Part shown: one piece after another, positions 19,501 through 26,368 of the stretch
Layout: each line of letters begins with the position of its first letter
Numbering within the stretch: position 1 is the first letter of the stretch
DNA from: Parasphingopyxis sp. CP4
Lineage (GTDB): Bacteria > Pseudomonadota > Alphaproteobacteria > Sphingomonadales > Sphingomonadaceae
NCBI RefSeq assembly: GCF_013378055.1
Contig: NZ_CP051130.1
Location: 620,001-684,000 of the forward strand
Reading direction: 5' to 3'
DNA length: 64,000 nucleotides
Made by a program: the position numbers and the translations under genes
The notes under the pieces: generated by a model
What the model saw: the letters and a program-made list of their open reading frames with translations, nothing else
What the model was told of the DNA's origin: nothing
Database searches by the model: none

Positions 19501-22500
19501 ATCGCGATGGGCGATGGTGCCAATTCATCGGGTGCGGAATCAGCTGCGATTGGCGATCTCGCCAATGCAACACGCTCACAAGCGGTGGCGCTGGGCTCAG
19601 CGACCGATGCGACAGGTGTGGCATCGATTGCGATTGGCGGCGATGGCGGCGATGCCGATCTCGACGGCGCTCAGGCCGAAGGCGATGAAGCCACCGCGAT
19701 CGGTGCGGATGCACGGGCGCTTGCCGATCAGACGACGGCGATCGGCCGGATCAGCCTCGCCAACCAGACCAATGCCCTGGCAATCGGCAACCGGGCTTCG
19801 GCCACTGGTGTTGGCGCAACCGCGATCGGCAGCCAGGCCGACTCTTCGGGCAACCGGTCCATGGCGGTCGGCGACCAGACAGTGGCATCGGGCGCACGCT
19901 CGACGGCGCTCGGCTATCAAGCCCAGGCAGCCTTTACCAACTCGATGGCCATCGGCTTTGGTGCCGTTGCGTCAGGCAACAACAACATCGCCATCGGTAA
20001 TGTCGATGCGACCTATACGCTAGCCGGTCTCGGGGCGCTGGTACCAGGCGGCCAGGTCTGGGGTGTGACGGTCAATGACAGCGGCATGCTTTCGGCCGCA
20101 CCGGACGGCAGCGCCAACGGTTCGTTGGCCGGCAGCCAGCTTGCGGCAATCGAACAGCCGCAAGATGCGACCGCTCCTTGTAATGTCGGGGCTGGAAGCA
20201 ATTCTCTTGAATGCGGTGTGAACTCGCTCGCCAGCGGATCCGATTCAACTGCACTGGGATCAAATACGGATGCGACGGCAACCGATTCGACTGCCGTGGG
20301 TGAGCAAGCCCAGGCCACGGGTCTTCGATCGACAGCTGTCGGCGAAAACTCCGGTGCAACCGCCAACGATTCCACGTCGTTGGGTCAAGGTGCCGTCGCT
20401 GACTTCGCTGACAGCATTGCAATAGGCCAGAGTGCCGATATCGGAGGTACCGCGGCGATTGCGCTGGGCGCGGATGCCAATGCGAATGCCGCTTCGGCAA
20501 TTTCCATCGGAGGACAGAGCGATGCGACGGGCACCAACTCGGTCGCGATCGGCGGTGATGGCACGGATGGCGGAACGCAGGGTGCGATTGCCTCGGGCAA
20601 CAACTCCACGGCGCTTGGTGGCGACGCCGCGGCCAACGGCGAAGATGCGACGGCGATCGGTGCCGGTGCCCAGGCTGCGGCCTTTGGCACGGCGTTTGGC
20701 CGTTTGGCGATTTCCAGCGCGAGTGAGGCGCTCGCGATCGGACAAAATAGCGATGCCACAGCGTCAGCAGCCGTGGCCGTTGGCACCGATGCGCAGGCGA
20801 CGGGCACGGGAGCTGTGTCACTGGGGCGGCAAGCCAATGCTTCAGCGGGTGATGCGATGGCACTGGGCCGGTCGACTGTCGCCAACCAAAGCGGTGCTAT
20901 CGGCCTCGGTGCCTTTGCAAACGCCGCTGCCGCCGGCGCAATCTCGGTGGGCATACAGAGCGATGCTACTGGGACAGATGCGGTGGCCATTGGCGCGGAT
21001 GGCTCAGATGGCGATGCGCTGGGGGCTCAGGCAACCGGCAGCGAGTCTGTTGCTCTTGGTCCGGATGCGGTTGCATCGGGTCTACGGTCCTTTGCCGCAG
21101 GCAGCCAAGCCAGCGCCGTAGGCCAGGAAGCGGTTGCCATCGGCGATGGTGCCCAGGCGAATAGCAGTTTTGGCGTCGCAATCGGCAATTTAGCCGATGC
21201 AGCGAGCAATTCCGTGGCAATCGGGTTCGGAACCGAGGCCACGGGCGACCGCGGCACGGCTCTTGGCCGCGGTGCACAGGCTACCGGATCTCTTTCGATC
21301 GCCCTCGGCGCCGATGGGAGCGATGGTGGCATTCCCGGAACGACTGCGAGCGGAGCCGGGGCGATAGCCATCGGCACCGAATCCATGGCGACTGCAGATG
21401 ATGCTATCGCGCTTGGCGCAGAGTCTGATGCGACGGCGGCCGGAGCCATTGCACTGGGCGGTGACGGCGGCGACGGCGACATATTGGGTGCACAGGCAAC
21501 GGCGATCGGCGCAATCGCGATTGGCGCAGATGTGACCGCAAGCGGTGCGAACGCCACAGCTATCGGTGCGGACGGCACGGATGGGGACGCTCTTGGCGCC
21601 CAGGCAACCGGCGATGAATCGACTGCACTCGGCACCGACGCAGTAGCATCGGGTGAGCAGTCTCTTGCGATTGGAAGGATCTCAGACGCGGGCGCGACGA
21701 ATGCGACTGCAATAGGCAATCGTGCTTCGGCGACCGGAGTGGGGTCCACAGCCATCGGCAGCCAGGCCGCATCGTCCGGGCTGCGCGCAATGGCGATTGG
21801 CGATCAGACGATTGCCTCCGGTGCCCGATCAACTGCGCTCGGATATCAGGCCCAGGCCGCCTTCACTAACTCAACGGCGATCGGCTTTGGCGCAATTTCG
21901 AGCGCCGTCAACAATATTGCCATCGGCGATGCGAGTGCGACATATACGCTGGCCGGGCTCGGTGCTCTGGTTCCAGCGGGACAGACCTATGGGGTTACGG
22001 TAAACGATGGTGGCATGCTTTCGGCACAGGCCATTGGCGGAGGTGCAAGCGCTCCGGCGGCTAGTCAGCTTACAGGAATAACCGTCCCTCAGGACGCCAC
22101 GGCCTCGTGCAACACCAATGGCACTGGCGGTTCGGTGTCGCTTGAATGCGGCGTCAATTCGAGCGCGACCGGCACTGGCGGTGCCACAGCGGTTGGCTCT
22201 ACCGCCAATGCGAGCGGCGCAGGCGGTACGGCGATTGGAGAAGCCTCGGTCGCTTCGGGATTTGAGAGTACGTCGCTTGGAGAAGAAGCGAGTGCCACAG
22301 CGTCGGGCGCTATTGCGATTGGCAGCGGCGCGTCAGCGATCGAGGCAGCCAGTATCGCGATCGGTGGTGAAAGTGATACATTCGCACTGCCCGCCGCAAG
22401 TGCCGCTGGTCTTGGTGCTGTTGCAATCGGTACGAATTCGAATGCTAGCGGAGATAGATCCACAGCGTTGGGCACCAACGCGCAGGCAACAGCAGATGAG

Positions 22501-24360
22501 AGTACTGCCCTTGGGCGCAGCAGCGAAGCTACGGGAGGAGATTCGACTGCCGTTGGACAATTTGCGCGGGCCGAAGGCCTCGACTCTCTCGCGGTGGGCG
22601 ATTCGTCTCGTGCCACACAAACGGACTCCGTTGCGGTTGGCACCAACGCGCTTGCTTCGGGCATAACATCAACTGCAGTCGGCGAGTTTGCGGTTGCCGA
22701 TTTCACGGACTCCACCGCTATCGGACAGAGTGCGGATGTGGGCGGCATTGGAGCAACTTCGCTAGGTGCAGATGCCAATGCGGGTGGGGCAAACTCGATA
22801 TCCATCGGTCTACAATCGGATGCCATCCTGGCAGGTTCGGTAGCAATCGGCGGCGATGCTGGAGATGCCGATATACTCGGTGCCCAGGCCACTCAAACAA
22901 GCGCGATTGCAATTGGCGTTGATACTGTATCGTCAGCCACGCAATCCATTGCGATTGGTGAGGCGGCTGCGGCAAGCGTAACCGGCGCGATCGCGATGGG
23001 CGATGGTGCCAATTCATCAGGCGCAGAATCGACCGCGATTGGCGATCTCGCCAATGCAACACGCTCACAAGCTGTAGCGCTGGGCTCAGCGACCGATGCG
23101 ACAGGTGTGGCATCGATTGCGATTGGCGGCGATGGCGGCGATGCCGATCTCGACGGCGCTCAAGCCGAAGGCGATGAAGCCACCGCGATCGGTGCGGATG
23201 CACGGGCGCTTGCCGATCAGACGACGGCGATCGGCCGGATCAGCCTCGCCAACCAGACCAATGCCCTGGCAATCGGCAACCGGGCTTCGGCCACTGGTGT
23301 CGGCGCAACCGCAATCGGCAGCCAGGCCGACTCCTCGGGCAACCGGTCCATGGCGGTCGGTGACCAGACAGTGGCATCAGGCGCACGCTCGACGGCGCTC
23401 GGCTATCAGGCCCAGGCAGCCTTTACCAACTCGATGGCCATCGGCTTTGGTGCCGTGGCGTCAGGCAACAACGACATCGCCATCGGAAACGCGAATGCGA
23501 CCTACACGCTAGCCGGATTGGGCGCATTGGTGCCCGCGGGACAGACCTATAATGTGACGGTCAATGACAGTGGTATGCTCTCGGTAGCGGCGCCGTCCGG
23601 TTCAGGCGGTACGGCTCCGTCTGCCTCGGCCGCATCGCAAACCGCCAGCGCATCGCCGGGCATGATGACGACCAACTCTGTGCCAATGGCGTCAATGAGC
23701 CAGACGGGTCGGCCCAGCCCGATCTCCGCTTCTGCAGGCGATAATCGCGGCTCGCCCCAGGTGGGACGTGGTGATCTAATGGTTGCGCAGGGCCCTGGCG
23801 ACAACAGCATGGCGACTGCGACACCGATGTCCACGGGCGTATCGGCGGACGTGGCTGCTATCACGACCGGGATGATGACGACCAATGGCGCGAGCCAGAC
23901 AGCCACGGTGCAGCAGACCGCGACGATGACCCAAAGCTCCTTCGGGTCCGTAGCGCCGCTTGCGCATAATGACGCAGCGGTGATGGCGAACAGCACGGCG
24001 ATTGCCACGAACACGACGGCGATTGCGAATAATGCGACGGCAATCTCGTCAAACTCGACGGCGATTGCGGCCCTACAAGGGCAGACGGCGACATTGTTCG
24101 AACTGACGACCCAGAACCGCTTGGATATTCGTCGGGCAAATGAGGGTGTCGCCATGGCATTATCGATGGAATCGCCGGTACTGCTGCCGGGTATGAACTT
24201 CGCCCTGTCGTCCGGCATCGGCTATTATTCGGATCGCTTTGCAGCATCGACGTCGCTCTCCGCACGTATCTCCGATAACGCCTCCTTCTCTGCAGGTGTC
24301 GGCTTCGGCTTCGATTCCGGCGAAGTCGGTGCGCGGACCGGTTTCCAGATCGGTTGGTAG
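13567..24360 (+). CDS. Giant trimeric autotransporter adhesin (YadA-like), type Vc secretion
   Basis: A 3597-residue surface adhesin. Residues 1-32 form a Sec signal peptide (hydrophobic core, cleavage after AYA). ATG 13567 has a strong G-run ribosome binding site; an upstream GTG at 13528 would spoil the signal. The body is almost entirely YadA-head repeats of the AIGxxAxAxGxxAxALG type. One neck motif sits at residues 308-327. Six conserved caps (ATYTLAGLGALVP) start near residues 473, 1193, 1740, 2148, 2791 and 3311. Cysteines occur only as close pairs: 40/51, 92/103, 528/539, 1248/1259, 1795/1806, 2205/2216, 2848/2861. After residue 3340 come a low-complexity Ser/Thr/Met-rich linker, a short coiled coil of NxTAI repeats and a C-terminal YadA beta-barrel anchor ending in Trp. 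It should trimerise and display a long fibre on the outer membrane. Binding target is unknown. Confidence 0.95.
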   Translation: MAIRSFAWGPIALAGSAFLSIGMLAPPEPAYAQVETEPVCDDEADLDVAECDEDRLAEAVERPSAHIVGILPSAQDSLVDISEQPQDGTAPCNVGSGASTLECGVNASTGSASDATAVGNSASATSSWSTALGAQANASAEQAVAVGRNTTASGVGGTALGHSSIASGNSSVALGVAVNASGPEAIAIGRVSRATEDLSVAIGSNAEAEGVGATALGYRASAQQNSTTSLGNISSARAAESTAVGYAADARENAAVAIGARSSADATDSIAIGRDSSATGNRSVAIGSDSEAGAAETVSVGHEFLQRRITNVAAGTDQTDAVNLEQLEEATAFAAFIDVNGTGADADGSGGDAIAIGEASVATGNRTIAMGGSSSATGDNGIAIGRNAVASATNALAFGSRAEATGSGGAAIGNQSTASGSRSLAVGDQSVASGTRSTALGYQAVASRSNSTAIGFGAVSNTVDNIAIGNASATYTLAGLGALVPGGEVWGVTVNDSGMLSAQTLAGGASAPINLAGGVTPQDATVGCNVGAGANTTECGVNSLANQSEATALGNDAEATAIDATAVGQGSRASGQRSTSLGENANASANDTTVVGQASNALAVGATTLGRNADAGSSATNGIAIGFESDVSQAGAIAIGGDGTDGDALGAQATGARSVALGADAVASATSATAIGDDAIASAIGAIAIGDAANATISGNVAIGDNAQATTGDAVAVGDAANATADDTAAYGQSATATATDATAIGAFATANQVGATALGQDADATGIEAIAIGTFSDASGAQSIAVGEQSDATGTAAIAIGGDNSDGDSLGAQATGTGAVAIGGDAVVSGNQGTSIGRGASSAGFATAIGSLTVASFTNSTAVGHGADATAAAATAVGSNAQAPSSFASSFGNNASASGENATALGSQSDGSGQDAVAIGFNSEASGVDAVAAGSSSEATANGAIAIGGDGADASFAGAQATGDAAIAVGEDAVSTGFYAIAIGQGSRTNATENIAIGRNADAADATAIALGSFADADGVGAMAMGNRAEASVADAIGVGRDVEASARGTVAIGADVTASGDNATAIGSDGSDGDALGAQATGDEATALGTDAVAAGTQSLAIGRITDASATNATAIGNRASATGVGATAIGSQADSSGNRSMAIGDQSIASGARSTALGYQANAAFTNSLALGFGAVAGSNNNIAIGNVDATYTLAGLGALVPGGEVWGVTVNDSGMLSAQALAGGASAPINLAGGVTPQDATVGCNVGAGVNSTECGVNSLASQSEATALGNDAEATAGDATAVGQGSRATGEDSTAVGENAIASGAQGTAYGQAAIADFTDSTAIGHSADVAGVRATALGADANAAAADAIAIGAQSDATTTGAIALGGDGGDADTLGAQATGSDSIAIGADAVASGIDAVVLGAESAASQTESTAIGNNSTASGIGSTALGTDAVASATRAHALGRQSTASASTSLAVGANAQATGVQSVALGGGASSINAARSSGLNSIAIGGGSSGQEGAEATGLASIAIGNDADALASNAVALGPDAVASFFSATAIGDRTTASGSASTAVGFGTTADSTSSSAFGSESSATATGATALGSDALASGLDSISIGADVTASGANSTAIGSDGTDGDGVGAQATGDESTALGTDAVASGVQSLAIGRITDASATNATAIGNRASATGIGATAIGSQADSSGNRSMAIGDQSIASGARSTALGYQSQAAFTNSLALGFGAVAIANNNIAIGNVDATYTLAGLGALVPGGEVWGVTVNDSGMLSAQALSGGASGPINFSSNEAPQGVGAGCVSGPGTLSLECGPGSIATGSSSTAVGESAQATGFVGTAFGRIAIASGSQSTALGGSADATGARTVAAGVNAQATAEGAVAVGSGNTTTSANATGIGSVAIGGARAGNAIAGADANADFSIAIGSNTDANAVGSIAIGGDAGDGNSLGAQATQTSAIAIGVDTVSSATQSIAIGEAAAASVTGAIAMGDGANSSGAESAAIGDLANATRSQAVALGSATDATGVASIAIGGDGGDADLDGAQAEGDEATAIGADARALADQTTAIGRISLANQTNALAIGNRASATGVGATAIGSQADSSGNRSMAVGDQTVASGARSTALGYQAQAAFTNSMAIGFGAVASGNNNIAIGNVDATYTLAGLGALVPGGQVWGVTVNDSGMLSAAPDGSANGSLAGSQLAAIEQPQDATAPCNVGAGSNSLECGVNSLASGSDSTALGSNTDATATDSTAVGEQAQATGLRSTAVGENSGATANDSTSLGQGAVADFADSIAIGQSADIGGTAAIALGADANANAASAISIGGQSDATGTNSVAIGGDGTDGGTQGAIASGNNSTALGGDAAANGEDATAIGAGAQAAAFGTAFGRLAISSASEALAIGQNSDATASAAVAVGTDAQATGTGAVSLGRQANASAGDAMALGRSTVANQSGAIGLGAFANAAAAGAISVGIQSDATGTDAVAIGADGSDGDALGAQATGSESVALGPDAVASGLRSFAAGSQASAVGQEAVAIGDGAQANSSFGVAIGNLADAASNSVAIGFGTEATGDRGTALGRGAQATGSLSIALGADGSDGGIPGTTASGAGAIAIGTESMATADDAIALGAESDATAAGAIALGGDGGDGDILGAQATAIGAIAIGADVTASGANATAIGADGTDGDALGAQATGDESTALGTDAVASGEQSLAIGRISDAGATNATAIGNRASATGVGSTAIGSQAASSGLRAMAIGDQTIASGARSTALGYQAQAAFTNSTAIGFGAISSAVNNIAIGDASATYTLAGLGALVPAGQTYGVTVNDGGMLSAQAIGGGASAPAASQLTGITVPQDATASCNTNGTGGSVSLECGVNSSATGTGGATAVGSTANASGAGGTAIGEASVASGFESTSLGEEASATASGAIAIGSGASAIEAASIAIGGESDTFALPAASAAGLGAVAIGTNSNASGDRSTALGTNAQATADESTALGRSSEATGGDSTAVGQFARAEGLDSLAVGDSSRATQTDSVAVGTNALASGITSTAVGEFAVADFTDSTAIGQSADVGGIGATSLGADANAGGANSISIGLQSDAILAGSVAIGGDAGDADILGAQATQTSAIAIGVDTVSSATQSIAIGEAAAASVTGAIAMGDGANSSGAESTAIGDLANATRSQAVALGSATDATGVASIAIGGDGGDADLDGAQAEGDEATAIGADARALADQTTAIGRISLANQTNALAIGNRASATGVGATAIGSQADSSGNRSMAVGDQTVASGARSTALGYQAQAAFTNSMAIGFGAVASGNNDIAIGNANATYTLAGLGALVPAGQTYNVTVNDSGMLSVAAPSGSGGTAPSASAASQTASASPGMMTTNSVPMASMSQTGRPSPISASAGDNRGSPQVGRGDLMVAQGPGDNSMATATPMSTGVSADVAAITTGMMTTNGASQTATVQQTATMTQSSFGSVAPLAHNDAAVMANSTAIATNTTAIANNATAISSNSTAIAALQGQTATLFELTTQNRLDIRRANEGVAMALSMESPVLLPGMNFALSSGIGYYSDRFAASTSLSARISDNASFSAGVGFGFDSGEVGARTGFQIGW
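14488..14547 (+). other. Neck motif of the adhesin
   Basis: Encodes residues 308-327 with the canonical trimeric-adhesin neck ITNVAAGTDQTDAVNLEQL. In YadA the neck adapts the wide head to the narrow coiled-coil stalk. Here only a short linker follows and the head repeats resume, so this neck is internal. No second copy was found before the C-terminal coiled coil. Confidence 0.85.
19391..19997 (+). repeat. Internal direct repeat of the adhesin, copy A (607 bp)
   Basis: This stretch matches 22880-23486 at a constant offset of 3489 bases (1163 codons, in frame) with only scattered mismatches by eye, many of them silent. It encodes part of a head module from the TQTSAIAIGVDTVSS region through the GNRASATG block to just before the fourth cap. 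The similarity falls away on both sides, which points to a recent segmental duplication or gene conversion. Confidence 0.9.
22880..23486 (+). repeat. Internal direct repeat of the adhesin, copy B (607 bp)
   Basis: Second copy of 19391-19997, located just before the sixth cap motif. Upstream of it the sequence diverges into a different head segment, and downstream the cap changes from the VPGGQVWGV type to the VPAGQTYNV type, so the exchange was confined to this block. Confidence 0.9.
23989..24357 (+). other. Adhesin C-terminal coiled coil and YadA membrane anchor
   Basis: The first part encodes short alanine/isoleucine heptad-like repeats (NSTAIATNTTAIANNATAIS) that should form the trimeric coiled coil passing through the pore. 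The last 60 residues or so (from PVLLPGMNFALSSGIGYYSD) form four amphipathic beta strands with alternating hydrophobic and glycine-rich positions. They end FQIGW with a terminal aromatic residue, as in outer-membrane barrel strands recognised by BamA. Three copies make a 12-stranded barrel in this family. Confidence 0.85.
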
Positions 24361-24438
24361 GGGCAGCGTCAAACCTCTGGAATCATGCGGCGTAGCCGCT
24401 ATGCTCGGTTCCGTGTTGCGTAATCCATTGGGGGATTG

Positions 24439-24921
24439 ATGATGTTCGGGCGTTTGCTGTTGTTGGTGAGCATGATGATGCTTGCGGTGCCGAGTCAGGC
24501 GCAAGGCCCCCGCACAACCCCGAATGTCGCCTTGCCGACACCAGACCCGTTGACGCTATCGCGCATATTATGGGGCACTATGGTCTCCATTCATGATGCC
24601 AATACCTCAGGGAATTATTCCGTGCTGCGCGATACCGGTGCAACCAATTTTCAGATCCAGAACAGTGCAGCGCAACTCGCCGAGACATTTCGCTACCTGC
24701 GCGAACAACAAATTGATCTTTCCAATACGTTGCTACTGGCGCCCGAGTTCACGCAGCCGCCGCAGATGGTGGCAGCTGATGTCTTGCGCCTGCAAGGAGT
24801 GTTCGGATTGCGTCCTGTCGCGATCCAGTTTGACATCCACTATCAGTGGCAGGCCAATCGCTGGAAGGTGTTGGCCATCGGCTTGCAACCCTTGACGCTG
24901 CAAAATGTGCAGGGCGGATAG
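24439..24921 (+). CDS. Small secreted protein of unknown function, adhesin neighbour
   Basis: A 160-residue protein with a signal peptide (MMFGRLLLLVSMMMLAVPSQ, likely cleaved after AQA). The mature part has an N-terminal proline-rich start, then a compact alpha/beta domain (TMVSIHDANTSGNYSVLRD, LRLQGVFGLRPVAIQFDIHY, RWKVLAIGLQ). This order, a helix-rich half followed by strands ending in WKVLAIG, is reminiscent of NTF2-like folds, but the assignment is only a guess. It starts about 80 bases after the adhesin stop on the same strand, with a G-rich ribosome binding site (TTGGGGG). A minor hairpin (GCGGC/GCCGC, 24387-24399) lies between them. Co-transcription with the adhesin is likely, so a periplasmic helper role is possible. 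It is convergent with selO, 3 bases apart. Confidence 0.8.
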   Translation: MMFGRLLLLVSMMMLAVPSQAQGPRTTPNVALPTPDPLTLSRILWGTMVSIHDANTSGNYSVLRDTGATNFQIQNSAAQLAETFRYLREQQIDLSNTLLLAPEFTQPPQMVAADVLRLQGVFGLRPVAIQFDIHYQWQANRWKVLAIGLQPLTLQNVQGG

Positions 24922-24924
24922 CCG

Positions 24925-26331
24925 CTAATCGGTGATCCCACGATGCGCTTTGCCCATCCTACGGATGGCGTCGACCTTTTGATACAGCGGATCCCAGTCA
25001 TCACGCTGGTCGATATGCGACCATAAGGCTTCGACTTCCTCGATATGCATGGAGCAGGGTTCGGGATCGGTCCAATAGGCGTGCTGCGGTGGCTTGCCGG
25101 CATAAGCTGCCATGGCATCGGCCACGGGCGTGAAAATGTCTTGCTCGTAAACGGCATCAGCGGATGAGGAGCCGCGCCGCTGGCCGCCGCGCCAATCGAA
25201 AAAGAACCGGTCGATGCTGATGTCGGATTCCCGCAGCGCCTTCTCGACGACCGTCAGCAGGGCGATATCGTCATCGCGGCTACGGGATTGGACGCCAAGC
25301 CGGTTGAGCATCTCGCCGATATAAGCTTGCTGATAGAGCGAGCCGAAGCTTTCAATGATCTTGATCAGCGGATCGGCGTCTTCTTCGATCAACCGAAGCG
25401 ATACGGCGAGCTGGGCGATATCCCAGTGGATCGCCTCGGCCTGGCGGGCAAAGGCATAAAGACCGGTCTCGTCGAAATAGGCAGCGGTGAAGCCAGGCTC
25501 CCATTTGGGCGTGAAGCGCCACGGACCATAATCGAAGCTTTCGGTGGTGATCGCGATATTGTCGCTGTTGAGAACGCCATGGACAAAGCCGGCGGTCATA
25601 TAGGAGGCCGCAAGGCGCGCTCCGCCTGCGACGACATGGCTGAGCAGCCGTTCCGCGCCATCCTCGCTGGCTTCCTCCCCGAAATAGTGTTTGAGGCAAT
25701 AGGCGATCAGCTTTTGCATGTTTTCTGGTTGCCGGAGCGTCGCCAGGCGCTGGAATGAACCGATCCGGATATGGCCATGGCTGAGCCGCACCATCACCGC
25801 AGATCGGGTAGGAGAGGGTTCGTCATTGCGCTCAAGCGGCTCGCCGGTTTCGACGATCGAGAAGGTTTTCGAGGTTTCGACGCCCAATGCTTCGAGCATT
25901 TCGGTGGCGAGGATTTCGCGGACCCCGCCCTTGAGCGTCAGGCGCCCATCGCCGAACCGGCTATAGGGTGTTTGGCCGGACCCCTTGGTACCCAGATCCA
26001 TCAATCGGTTTTCGTGATCGCGCATCTGGGCAAAAAGGAATCCACGGCCATCGCCGATATCCGGATTGTAGCTGCGAAACTGGTGGCCGTGATATCGCAG
26101 CGCTAGCGGGGAGGGGAGTGACCCTTCTAGCGGCTCGAAGCGACCGAAATGGGCGATCCACTGGTCGTCGTTAAGCTCGGCAAGTCCGACCGTCTCAGCC
26201 CATCGATCATTGCGGAAGCGCAGGATATGCTTGGGGAAGTCCGCCGCACTCACGGGATCGTAAAACTCGGGTCCCAATTCATGGATTGCGGTTTCGGGAC
26301 GGAAAGTTGAAGCTTGCGGGAAAATCGACAT
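24925..26331 (-). CDS. selO: SelO/YdiU protein adenylyltransferase (UPF0061)
   Basis: A 468-residue pseudokinase-fold enzyme that, in characterised homologues, transfers AMP from ATP to Ser/Thr/Tyr of target proteins (AMPylation), with links to redox stress. Family segments are clear: ALRYHGHQFRSYNPDIGDGR, LGTKGSGQTPYSRFGDGRLT, LKGGVREILATEMLEALGV, and HGVLNSDNIAITTESFDYGP, which contains the metal-binding Asn and Asp. ATG 26331 gives the usual start (MSIFPQAS); a longer frame to 26370 adds unconserved residues that overlap the divergent hydrolase gene. The bacterial form lacks the C-terminal selenocysteine of animal SelO, as here. Divergent promoters for selO and the hydrolase must share the roughly 40 bases between starts. 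Confidence 0.93.
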   Translation of the reverse strand: MSIFPQASTFRPETAIHELGPEFYDPVSAADFPKHILRFRNDRWAETVGLAELNDDQWIAHFGRFEPLEGSLPSPLALRYHGHQFRSYNPDIGDGRGFLFAQMRDHENRLMDLGTKGSGQTPYSRFGDGRLTLKGGVREILATEMLEALGVETSKTFSIVETGEPLERNDEPSPTRSAVMVRLSHGHIRIGSFQRLATLRQPENMQKLIAYCLKHYFGEEASEDGAERLLSHVVAGGARLAASYMTAGFVHGVLNSDNIAITTESFDYGPWRFTPKWEPGFTAAYFDETGLYAFARQAEAIHWDIAQLAVSLRLIEEDADPLIKIIESFGSLYQQAYIGEMLNRLGVQSRSRDDDIALLTVVEKALRESDISIDRFFFDWRGGQRRGSSSADAVYEQDIFTPVADAMAAYAGKPPQHAYWTDPEPCSMHIEEVEALWSHIDQRDDWDPLYQKVDAIRRMGKAHRGITD

Positions 26332-26368
26332 GGCCCGATATGGGGGTAACCAACGGGAGTAGGCAAGC

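Noticed and set aside
14000-23500. Possible CRISPR array or tandem DNA repeat because of the many short similar units
   Set aside because: The units are codon-phased, variable and encode YadA-head repeats within one open frame; there are no identical direct repeats with unique spacers.
13784-24265. Many long open frames on both strands inside the adhesin (for example 17967-18629, 22089-22892 and 23547-24218 on the minus strand)
   Set aside because: They mirror the repetitive GC-rich codon pattern of the adhesin, show low-complexity Ala/Pro/Ser or Arg/His compositions and have no independent start signals.
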